The translations under genes and the position numbers were made by a program. Shown piece after piece: positions 53,054-60,357 of a stretch of DNA of 64,000 bases. Source of the stretch: Aureibacillus halotolerans (lineage in GTDB: Bacteria > Bacillota > Bacilli > Bacillales > DSM-28697); assembly GCF_004363045.1 (NCBI RefSeq), contig NZ_SNYJ01000006.1:50978-114977 (forward strand), read 5' to 3'. Every line of letters begins with the position of its first letter. The stretch's first letter is position 1. The notes beneath the pieces were generated by a model, which ran no database searches, had not been told where the DNA came from, and saw nothing but the letters and a program-made list of their open reading frames with translations.

Positions 53054-53834
53054 GTTCAGATTCCTCTCTCTGTTGTGTGGTATTCATCAATTGATCGATA
53101 AATCGAATGACTTCATCATCAAGCCCGAAGACGATCGGCTTCTCCTTGCTGGCAGAATCAATAAAGGTAAAATATTTATTTTGTAATGCCAAATCACCGT
53201 CAAACCACTTTGAAATGCAATTTGCCCAGAGATGAGCTAAACGATCTTCTTCGGCCTGTTCTATCCCCTTGTGCATTGCCGATCGCGTCTGCTTGATTAA
53301 ATGAATGGTCTCTGCAACGCGAGGATCCTCACTCCCGATTAAAGGAAGACGCTCAAGCACTCTGATTTCGTCGTCGGAAAATACTTCTTTAGGAAATGTC
53401 GCAGGTATTTCTCCCTCCACAAAATGAGGACTTTCAATTTTTTTCATCAATTGAAAAATGTCTTCATCTACCCTCTTTCCCGACATCACCAACGTATGGC
53501 TAACGCTTCTGAGAATGAATTGCTTTCTCTTCAAATCGTCAATTTTCCTAGTGGCCTGGTCAATTTGCATTTGTAGCAACGGCATCCAAGGGTCATCTGG
53601 CGTATCGGACGTCTCCGGAGTTGTATCAAACAATTCTTTGATCTCATCAAGAGAAAAATCCATTGATTTCAGTGAAAGGATTGTCTGCAGTTTCAGGACG
53701 GCACTTTCATCATAATAACGGTACCCATTTTCTCTTGATATTGTTGGTTTCAGTAAGCCGATTTCATCATAATAATGGAGTGTTCTCCTGCTAATCTTAA
53801 TTCTATTGATCAGTTCGCCTATGGAATAAATCAT
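53043..53834 (-). CDS. MerR-family regulator with TipAS-like domain
   Basis: A 263-residue regulator. N-terminal HTH (YSIGELINRIKISRRTLHYYDEIGLLKP) and ENGYRYYDES wing, a dimerisation coiled coil around residues 85-115, and a C-terminal helical domain of the TipA type that can bind peptide or drug ligands. ATG after GAAAGGAGAAAACG. It follows the GAP-family gene by 22 nt and overlaps the 2TM gene, forming a three-gene operon. Target and ligand unknown; multidrug-type regulation is common in the family. Confidence 0.9.
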   Translation of the reverse strand: MIYSIGELINRIKISRRTLHYYDEIGLLKPTISRENGYRYYDESAVLKLQTILSLKSMDFSLDEIKELFDTTPETSDTPDDPWMPLLQMQIDQATRKIDDLKRKQFILRSVSHTLVMSGKRVDEDIFQLMKKIESPHFVEGEIPATFPKEVFSDDEIRVLERLPLIGSEDPRVAETIHLIKQTRSAMHKGIEQAEEDRLAHLWANCISKWFDGDLALQNKYFTFIDSASKEKPIVFGLDDEVIRFIDQLMNTTQQREESEHES

Positions 53835-53856
53835 GCGTTTTCTCCTTTCTTTTTTC

Positions 53857-54510
53857 TTACTTGGCGATCACGTCGGCAATTAAATAAAGTCCGGCAATGC
53901 ACGCCACTGTACTCACAGCTCCATTCACAAAAGGAGCGATTTTACGGTTGATTTGCACTAATAATGAATCGACCTTTGTCCCGATAAGCGTTTTTAGAGC
54001 TACCAGAATCGTAGGAGGTGCAATCATTATAAGCACATAGGCTGCCAGTTGTGGGCCCCATTCAAAGAAAGTCAGTTCACTCGCTGTGACAATCCCTACA
54101 AAAGATAGAAATGGAAGCATCGTCATCGACTCAATAAGTGCTACCAAGAACCCCAACTTTACCATGGAAGCAAATGTATTTTTAGGTTTGAATCTGCTTA
54201 TCTTTGAAGAAGATTTCCTAGGTTTCTTATCTAGCCAAATACTCAGTAGAATCAAAGCGATCCCAGAAGTGACTTGGATGTAAGGCATTATTGAGGATGA
54301 CCTCCATTCAGAAAACTGGGATTGAAGCAGGGAATCGAACCCTAGATTAAGAAGGGTGCCTAGAATAAAATAAAAAAATGAAACCGTCAGCAAGTACGTC
54401 ATCATTCGAAGCGGCGAGTAAGAAGATGATAAAAGCATAACTAATGTCATAACAATTGAAGCAAAACTTAGACTATCTAACAAGGCTAAACCCGCCACCG
54501 TGACCCACAT
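53857..54510 (-). CDS. GAP-family (Sap-like) membrane protein
   Basis: About 217 residues with six predicted helices. MWVTVAGLALLDSLSFASIVMTLVML and the pattern of Gly/Ser-rich helices fit the GAP/Sap (sulfolipid-addressing-like) family of possible small-molecule exporters. ATG at 54510 follows AAAGGAGGCAAACA; a longer frame to 54549 is unlikely. First gene of the operon with the MerR regulator. Cargo unknown. Confidence 0.8.
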   Translation of the reverse strand: MWVTVAGLALLDSLSFASIVMTLVMLLSSSYSPLRMMTYLLTVSFFYFILGTLLNLGFDSLLQSQFSEWRSSSIMPYIQVTSGIALILLSIWLDKKPRKSSSKISRFKPKNTFASMVKLGFLVALIESMTMLPFLSFVGIVTASELTFFEWGPQLAAYVLIMIAPPTILVALKTLIGTKVDSLLVQINRKIAPFVNGAVSTVACIAGLYLIADVIAK

Positions 54511-54895
54511 TGTTTGCCTCCTTTCAAAAAGCACTACAACCTTATTCAAACATATACGTTAGCGTCAAAGTCAATGGCTTTATTGATTCAAGCAGTCCCA
54601 CATTCTGAAAAGCAACCTACTTTGGAGAATATTTTGGACGCGCTTCAAGCAGAGACGCCAGATCACAGCAAACATATACCCGCAAATCCTAGTCTTGCAT
54701 GGATTGCGGGTTTGTGGGCACAGATGTAGCGTGTTATATGTTAAGGAACATAGATGTTAAGAAAAGTAAGGACCGGCAAAATCCCAATGTTCACAAAAAC
54801 ATAGGAAAGGACAGCGTAGCGTAGACTTTTCGTCTTTAAATAGACTAAGGACCACACGACATTACGCTGCGCTAGATGCTCGGAAGGGGAACGAG
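54511..54895. other. Intergenic region with possible operon promoter and small frame
   Basis: Minus strand TTGACTTTGACGCTAACG followed by TATATG and TAAGGT lies about 60-90 nt before the GAP gene and may be its promoter. A plus-strand frame from 54573 to 54729 (MALLIQAVPHSEKQPTLENI...) lacks a ribosome binding site and may be a remnant. The rest to the sigma factor gene shows nothing clear. Confidence 0.4.
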
Positions 54896-55783
54896 CTAAA
54901 GACGCTGTAGCTTCTCCGGATTCATAACAATATAAATTGCTTCAATGTAATTACCGCAGTATTGAAACGAAATGGCAGCAAACACCTGAGTTCCCGTATA
55001 GGCAATCGCACCAGGTTGACCATTCACTTCACAAAGTGCAAACCGATAATCAGGGGGAGCATCAGACACAATGCCCGCAAAGAGACGGCTGATCCGCTCG
55101 GGGCCAAAAATGGGACGAAGAGGTGCGAGCGCTTTACCACCGGCATCAAAATACACAATGGCTTCCGGTGACAGTAAGTCCAGGAGCTGATCGGTATTTT
55201 CGGATTGTAACGCTTGGGTGAATTGTTCCACCAGCGCTTGCTGTTTGGATGACAGCGTCAACGGCTGTTCAGGAATATCTCCCAGGCTCCGTTTTGCCCT
55301 GCGAAAAATTTGCCGACAATTGACGCTGCTTTTATCCACAATGTCCGCAATATCATCGTAATCATAGCGCAGCACTTCACGAAGAAGAAAGACCATCCGT
55401 TCCGTTACTGAGAGCTGCTGTAAAAGTATAAGATAGGCCGTTGTGAGCGATTCTTTAGCTACAAACGCATCGGAAGGATCGGTTTCTGCGTTATGATTTG
55501 TAATGATGGGTTCAGGCAGCCATTCACCAATATATTGTTCACGTCGATATGCCGCTGATTTTAAATAATCAAGACAACGGTTTGTCACCATTCTGCATAA
55601 ATATGATTTGGGATGTCGGACGTGCTCCTGTGGTGTCTTTTCCCAAGAGATAAAGACGTCCTGAACAATATCTTCTGCATCCATCATACTGCCGAGCATA
55701 CGATACGCCAGCCCAGTCAGCATCGGCTTCCATTCTGTGTATGCTTTTACTGTGCTAATCGCATATTCCCCCATCCTCTTCAT
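54896..55783 (-). CDS. ECF41-type RNA polymerase sigma factor
   Basis: A 295-residue sigma factor, longer than most ECFs. Sigma2 (DAEDIVQDVFISW), sigma4 (LSVTERMVFLLREV, YDDIADIVDKSSVNCRQIFRRAK), then a SnoaL-like extension. The linker WLPEP (88-92), a DAGGK form of the DGGGK motif, and C-terminal NPEKL (288-292) are hallmarks of the ECF41 group, in which the extension modulates activity instead of an anti-sigma factor. It starts directly after the stop of the flavoprotein gene (TGA then ATG), so they are cotranscribed. Known ECF41 partners are COE-type enzymes; both neighbours fit. Confidence 0.93.
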   Translation of the reverse strand: MKRMGEYAISTVKAYTEWKPMLTGLAYRMLGSMMDAEDIVQDVFISWEKTPQEHVRHPKSYLCRMVTNRCLDYLKSAAYRREQYIGEWLPEPIITNHNAETDPSDAFVAKESLTTAYLILLQQLSVTERMVFLLREVLRYDYDDIADIVDKSSVNCRQIFRRAKRSLGDIPEQPLTLSSKQQALVEQFTQALQSENTDQLLDLLSPEAIVYFDAGGKALAPLRPIFGPERISRLFAGIVSDAPPDYRFALCEVNGQPGAIAYTGTQVFAAISFQYCGNYIEAIYIVMNPEKLQRL

Positions 55784-57097
55784 TCATATAGTTTTTGACC
55801 TGCTTTTACTCTCATGTTCGTGACGCAGTATAATCGCTTCCGCTGCCCGTTTTCCACTTGCAAATGCGGTATCTGCTAACAGTTCTCCATGTCCGACCCA
55901 ATCGCCTGCCACATAAAGACCTGGAATTTCTGGAACCGCCGGGCCGATCGCTTTGGAAGGTGTGTTGACCGAGTTAAAGCCATGGACCACTGTCATACGC
56001 GGCAAAAATTGGCGGGCTGCCACCTCACTACGCCAGCCAGGCTGTATGAGGTCAAGTGCCTTTTCCAATTGTTTTTCATCCTGCTTTGGATTGCTTTCTC
56101 CTCTATCTGTACCGAGGTGCTTCACCACTTGCACGATGGCTGACCCATCGTCACTTGCTTTGGAAAAGTTTGAGGGAGTTACTAAAAATAGCGGCTGACC
56201 CAAAAAAAACACAGCGCTCCGGTTCAAATCTGGCTTAGGCAGCTTGTGCAAAGCAATATCAAGACAAGCAGCGAAAATAGGCTGCGAATCGTCCCCCCAG
56301 CGGCTTAAGGAGGTTTGTTCTGCTCCTTTGAAGAGTCTTAAACTTTCCCTTAATCCCGCTGCCATGACCACATCATTCACACGCAATGTTTCACCATCGG
56401 CTACATGGATGGTATGTTTTACCCCATCAAAAGCAATCTGCTTTACATTTTGCTGCTTCAGGACTGTCACGCCTTCCTGAATGGCCTTTTGTTCCAATCC
56501 TTTTACGATGAATCCCCAGCCATGGTCAACGTAAAATGCTTTTCTTCTGAATGAGCGTTGAAGCTGTCTAATACCAGGCGCAGCCAGATGTGCATCCGGA
56601 TCGGGCACAAAGGAATTCGCCCGGCAAACCGCATAGATGAAATGGCGCACCATGGGGTCGCTAATGGATTCCTCTGCCCACTCTCGCAGGCTCATCGGCG
56701 GTAAATGATTGAGATCCGTTTTGCCTAACGAAAAAATCAATTTCCCCAGCTCCATCAATGCCGCGCCAGAAAAAAGTTTAGAGGTTAACAAGGAAAGGCC
56801 ATTGCCAGGAAACGCATGAAACCGATCATTCCATACGATGCCTGCTTTAGAGGCTGGTGCTCCTCCCTCCACCTTCACATTCAATTCGTTTAACACCTGC
56901 TCTGCAGCCCCGCCTTGGTAAAGGGCGTGAATTCCTAAATTAAATAAAACCCCATTCTTCCTGATGGTTATAGCACGCCCGCCGATTTGCGCGGACTTCT
57001 CTAACAGAACAACAGAGAAACCGGCTCTTGCTAAATAGACGGAAGCAGTCAGCCCTGCCAGCCCTCCGCCGACGATCGCGATATCATACGTCTTCAA
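55784..57097 (-). CDS. FAD-dependent amine-oxidase/phytoene-desaturase-like protein
   Basis: About 438 residues. FAD site DIAIVGGGLAGLTASVYLARAG near the N-terminus, GGRAIT next, and GLYVAGDWVGHGELLADTAFASG near the end. Resembles carotenoid/protoporphyrinogen-type oxidoreductases. The frame runs to a GTG at 57106, but AAGGAG lies only 1 nt from it and 8 nt from a TTG at 57097 (MKTYDIAIVGGG), which is the better start. It precedes the sigma factor directly and has an ECF41-type promoter just upstream. Substrate unknown. Confidence 0.85.
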   Translation of the reverse strand: MKTYDIAIVGGGLAGLTASVYLARAGFSVVLLEKSAQIGGRAITIRKNGVLFNLGIHALYQGGAAEQVLNELNVKVEGGAPASKAGIVWNDRFHAFPGNGLSLLTSKLFSGAALMELGKLIFSLGKTDLNHLPPMSLREWAEESISDPMVRHFIYAVCRANSFVPDPDAHLAAPGIRQLQRSFRRKAFYVDHGWGFIVKGLEQKAIQEGVTVLKQQNVKQIAFDGVKHTIHVADGETLRVNDVVMAAGLRESLRLFKGAEQTSLSRWGDDSQPIFAACLDIALHKLPKPDLNRSAVFFLGQPLFLVTPSNFSKASDDGSAIVQVVKHLGTDRGESNPKQDEKQLEKALDLIQPGWRSEVAARQFLPRMTVVHGFNSVNTPSKAIGPAVPEIPGLYVAGDWVGHGELLADTAFASGKRAAEAIILRHEHESKSRSKTI

Positions 57098-57130
57098 ATG
57101 ACACACTCCTTGTGGATTTGATACTACGAT

Positions 57131-57157
57131 GACGAGGGCCGGTGCTTTTTTGTGACA
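57131..57157 (-). promoter_or_regulatory. ECF41-type promoter before the flavoprotein/sigma operon
   Basis: Minus strand TGTCACA (57157-57151), 16-nt spacer, CGTC (57134-57131), about 34 nt before the TTG start. This equals the promoter reported for ECF41 sigma factors (-35 TGTCACA, -10 CGTC), so the operon is probably autoregulated. Confidence 0.85.
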
Positions 57158-57218
57158 AAAGAAAGTTTAGAAATATACAAGCAAGATCTTCTAGCAAACA
57201 TTATGCATTTTGTATCAA

Positions 57219-58439
57219 TTATCTTTTCCTGTTGGCTCCGAGCTTACCGTAAGTCGCCGTGCGCCACAGCCATTCTAACGGTCCAAAGGGATATCGTTTC
57301 AGCCATAAATTGCTCAATACAAGCTGGAGCCCATAGATGGCGATCGCCAACAGAAGACCATACCAAGGACTTACTTGCGCGAACAAGCCGAATCCAAAGC
57401 TGTAAAAAATCGTTATGCAAATGATGGATTGCAGCAAATAGTTCGTCAGTGCCATACGACCAACCGCCGCGAAAGGAGCGAGCACTCGCTGCCCAAGAGC
57501 AGTTCTCAGCAGAAGCAGCAGCGAAGTTATATAGAAGATGGCGATCGCCGGACTTGCGATCAGTAGAGCGGGAACTTGTGCAAGATTCAGCCCTGTATGG
57601 GTACTATCGATCGTATATTTTAGCGCAAACTGAATGGCAAGAAAGGGCAGGCCGATTGCCGCGCTCCAGATCCATGCTGACTTAACCGTTTGCCTATGCT
57701 TGTCGAGCTCACGGAAGTAGCCTCGTTTGCCTGCATAAGCACCAATGAAGAACATGCCGAGAGACAAGATAGCGGTATAAAACATGCTGACCGAGATGAT
57801 ATCGGAGTCCGTCGAGCGTTGGTTGATCATCTCAGCGAAGCTACCCGTTTGGTATACGGTAATTGATTGGTCTGCCGCTTGCTCCAATTGCTCTGCAGGT
57901 GCCAACTCAATGGCCAACCTGTTGTCGAAAGCAAATGTTTGCAAGGCTAGCAGTAAAGCAGAAACGAGTAGTAGAGCTACTCCACAGTTGAGAAGCACTT
58001 TGGGAGAACGATTGCGGAACAACAACAATATAAAGCCAAATACACTATAGATCAGTAGAATGTCCCCGTACCAAATATAAGTGCTGTGGAGAACGCCCAG
58101 CAGCATAAGAAACAACAGCCGCCTGACATATCGCACCACCGGTCTTTCTCCGCGCAGTTTAAGCCGTTCCATGAAGATGATAAAGCCTAACCCGAACAGA
58201 AAAGAGAAAATCGTAATAAATTTGTTTACTACGGCAACATTCAAAAATAACATGATGAAGCGATTCCAACTATCGTTCCAAAGAGATACATGCAACAGTT
58301 CAAAATAAGGATACGGGTAAGAAAACAAGGGCATATTTGCCAACAAAATCCCTAGCAATGCGACCCCGCGAATGATGTCCAGTTCCACAATCCTGTCACC
58401 ACGGACAGTCGGTAGCGTCGACTCTTTCCTATTGTACAT
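57219..58439 (-). CDS. DUF418 membrane protein
   Basis: A 406-residue protein with about ten helices. The N-terminal RIVELDIIRGVALLGILLANMP and C-terminal PLEWLWRTATYGK are the ends of the DUF418 family (YeiB-like). ATG after GAGAGGAGATTTAAGAC. Lies between the NmrA-like gene and the ECF41 operon on the same strand, but the ECF41 promoter separates it from the latter. Role unknown. Confidence 0.92.
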   Translation of the reverse strand: MYNRKESTLPTVRGDRIVELDIIRGVALLGILLANMPLFSYPYPYFELLHVSLWNDSWNRFIMLFLNVAVVNKFITIFSFLFGLGFIIFMERLKLRGERPVVRYVRRLLFLMLLGVLHSTYIWYGDILLIYSVFGFILLLFRNRSPKVLLNCGVALLLVSALLLALQTFAFDNRLAIELAPAEQLEQAADQSITVYQTGSFAEMINQRSTDSDIISVSMFYTAILSLGMFFIGAYAGKRGYFRELDKHRQTVKSAWIWSAAIGLPFLAIQFALKYTIDSTHTGLNLAQVPALLIASPAIAIFYITSLLLLLRTALGQRVLAPFAAVGRMALTNYLLQSIICITIFYSFGFGLFAQVSPWYGLLLAIAIYGLQLVLSNLWLKRYPFGPLEWLWRTATYGKLGANRKR

Positions 58440-58504
58440 GTCTTAAATCTCCTCTCATTAACCTTTCCTCTGTTCAACCAAATTAACGCCTACCTCGCAA
58501 TAGA

Positions 58505-58660
58505 TCACCCCAATAAAAAACAGCAACACAAGCGGATGATCACTTCATCATCTGAACGTGCCTCTACTTTGGTAATCACTAACGCATCTTCCGGATGTGT
58601 ATTCAACAAGAAGTCCAATTTTACTAGATAGGTACCATCGTTCGTACTTGGTCATTCTGT
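58505..58660 (-). pseudogene. Gene fragment of unknown family
   Basis: A minus-strand frame reading NDGTYLVKLDFLLNTHPEDA...KVEARSDDEVIIRL up to a TGA at 58505 looks like coding sequence, but an in-frame stop lies about 5 codons before it and no start or ribosome binding site is visible. Probably a decayed gene piece in a 440-bp gap. Family not recognised. Confidence 0.4.
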
Positions 58661-58721
58661 TTTATAAATAACCCTCGCTTAACTTAAGTCTTCAAAAATC
58701 CTCCTGACCCATTAAATGTAC

Positions 58722-58752
58722 AAAAAAAAGAACAGTGTCACCACTGTCTTTG
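58722..58752 (-). terminator. Terminator of the NmrA-like gene
   Basis: Minus strand AAGACAGTG, loop GTGA, CACTGTTCTTTTTTTT. The ACAGTG/CACTGT stem (58732-58747) with a T8 run lies about 130 nt past the stop. Confidence 0.75.
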
Positions 58753-58878
58753 GTCATTATGTCAATGGAAAGAAGTTACTTTCGTCATTTTTTAAAACAA
58801 ATTCGGAAACCGCCGCAATATCGGGTAACCCACCAGATATTGTGGCGTTAGATTAGTCAGCAGCTTGGCATGCTACGC

Positions 58879-59700
58879 TCATTGTTTTATAAATACATTT
58901 GCATTTTCCTCGACCCATGCTGTGAATGTATAAGGTGGGAGCCCCGTTACTTCCTGAACGGTCGGAAAAACTGTACTGGCCAATGCAGGCGGATTCAGGT
59001 GCCATTTGATCACGTAATCAATGGCTTCCTCCTGTACACCCATTTTTCTCATCTGTTCGCGTTCTTCTTCTTCGGAGCTTTCGATAAACTGAATGTCTCG
59101 TCCGATCACCTCGCCGATGATCCGAATCTTCTCTTGAACCGACAAACTTTCTGGCCCTGTTAACGTGTATATTTTACCTGCATGGCCTTCCGCGGTTAAC
59201 GCAACCGCTACGACTCTGCCAATATCCGCCTCATGAACAGGAGCAATTGGTGATCCGCCGAACAGATCTCTCACGACCCCTTCAGAACGTATAGTGTCCG
59301 CCCATTTTCGTGTATTTGCCATAAACTCAAAGGCTTGAAGCTGCGTCCACCCCAGACCGCTTGCCTCAACTGCCCGTTCAAAAGGGCCTTTCTCTCCATT
59401 CCATAGCACGCTAATCCTTCGCACCCCGGCTCTCTCGGCAAGTTCAATGATTTCAGGTCCCGTCTGTAACGGAGTATACTCTGCGCCTGTTGTAATCAAA
59501 TGCATGCCGCTTACGTCCGCCAGCGCAGAAGCTAACGTACTTGGATCACTTAAATCACCCTTGACAACCTCTACACCTTTAGGAAGTTTGGCTTTCAACG
59601 GGTTACGTGTCAAGGCACGTACCTTTTGCCCCCTTTGAATAAGTTGGTTCACGACGTGCCGCCCTACGGTTCCCGTTGCCCCGGTAACTAATATCGTCAT
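58879..59700 (-). CDS. NmrA-like NAD(P)-binding protein
   Basis: A 273-residue atypical short-chain dehydrogenase. Rossmann motif ILVTGATGTVGRHVV, the GDLSDPSTL pattern, and a C-terminal domain typical of NmrA/QOR2-like proteins. ATG after GAGGAGGAAATTGA. It belongs to the COE group (carboxymuconolactone decarboxylase, oxidoreductase, epimerase) of ECF41 partners, and an ECF41-like promoter lies at 59872-59898. Confidence 0.9.
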   Translation of the reverse strand: MTILVTGATGTVGRHVVNQLIQRGQKVRALTRNPLKAKLPKGVEVVKGDLSDPSTLASALADVSGMHLITTGAEYTPLQTGPEIIELAERAGVRRISVLWNGEKGPFERAVEASGLGWTQLQAFEFMANTRKWADTIRSEGVVRDLFGGSPIAPVHEADIGRVVAVALTAEGHAGKIYTLTGPESLSVQEKIRIIGEVIGRDIQFIESSEEEEREQMRKMGVQEEAIDYVIKWHLNPPALASTVFPTVQEVTGLPPYTFTAWVEENANVFIKQ

Positions 59701-59871
59701 TCAATTTCCTCCTCATTGTCTTTGAATCATCTGATCAATTTTTTAATTTGCCATGCCCGGAGATGTTTCCATTATTACTTTGAACGTAATAAGTCTTTGC
59801 TGGCCGCCTCCAAAAATGCGCATGTCTAATCGTGCATCTTTTCTCAGCCCCATTCTATGTTTTGTATATAT

Positions 59872-59898
59872 GACATAGTAAGGCACTGATTTGTGACA
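59872..59898 (-). promoter_or_regulatory. Second ECF41-like promoter
   Basis: Minus strand TGTCACA (59898-59892), 16-nt spacer, TGTC (59875-59872). The -35 is perfect and the -10 has one mismatch to CGTC. About 170 nt before the NmrA-like gene, so a long leader would result. Confidence 0.55.
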
Positions 59899-59942
59899 AT
59901 GGGAACGAAAAAAATTTTCTAATCATATAAAGGAAGACGTAG

Positions 59943-60254
59943 AAAGATCGTACTCAAGAGACGGAATACGTACTTTTGGACGAGCCTCTGAACAACCTTG
60001 ATGTAGCTCGTTCTGTTCAAATGTTGGAGCATCTAAGGCATGCCGCTTATGAATTCGAAAGAACCATTTTGACCGTAATGCATGACATTAATTTTGCAGC
60101 CAAATATTCGGATCGAATATGTGCAATGAAACATGGACAAATTGCCGCTCTTGGAACAGTAGAAGAAGTGATGCACCCATACATTTTAACAGATATTTTT
60201 GAGACGAAGATTGAAATTATCGCTGGTCCTTATGGGCCGATCGCAATTTATTAG
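59943..60254 (+). pseudogene. Remnant of a siderophore ABC transporter ATPase
   Basis: The in-frame sequence QETEYVLLDEPLNNLDVARSVQML...TVMHDINFAAKYSDRICAMKHGQ matches the C-terminal third of FecE/FhuC/YclP-type ATPases: Walker B, D-loop, switch His and the family-specific tail. Walker A and the signature are missing and a TAG stop lies just upstream (59940), so it is 5'-truncated. No ribosome binding site is seen. A TTG at 59976 could give a 92-residue product but not a functional ATPase. Confidence 0.82.
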
Positions 60255-60320
60255 ATATAAGCCTTTATAAAAAGGTGTTAATTAACCGTTGTTTAGGTTA
60301 AGCCCTGGACATACGAAACA

Positions 60321-60353
60321 AACATCGCAGAAAAGACGTTCTTCTGCGATGTT
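60321..60353. terminator. Shared terminator
   Basis: AACATCGCAGAA (60321-60332), 9-nt loop, TTCTGCGATGTT (60342-60353): a perfect 12-bp stem with short T tracts on both sides, between convergent genes. Confidence 0.72.
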
Positions 60354-60357
60354 ACAT

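Noticed and set aside
55784-57106. GTG at 57106 as start of the flavoprotein
   Set aside because: The ribosome binding site is only 1 nt away; the TTG at 57097 has proper spacing and begins the typical FAD motif leader.
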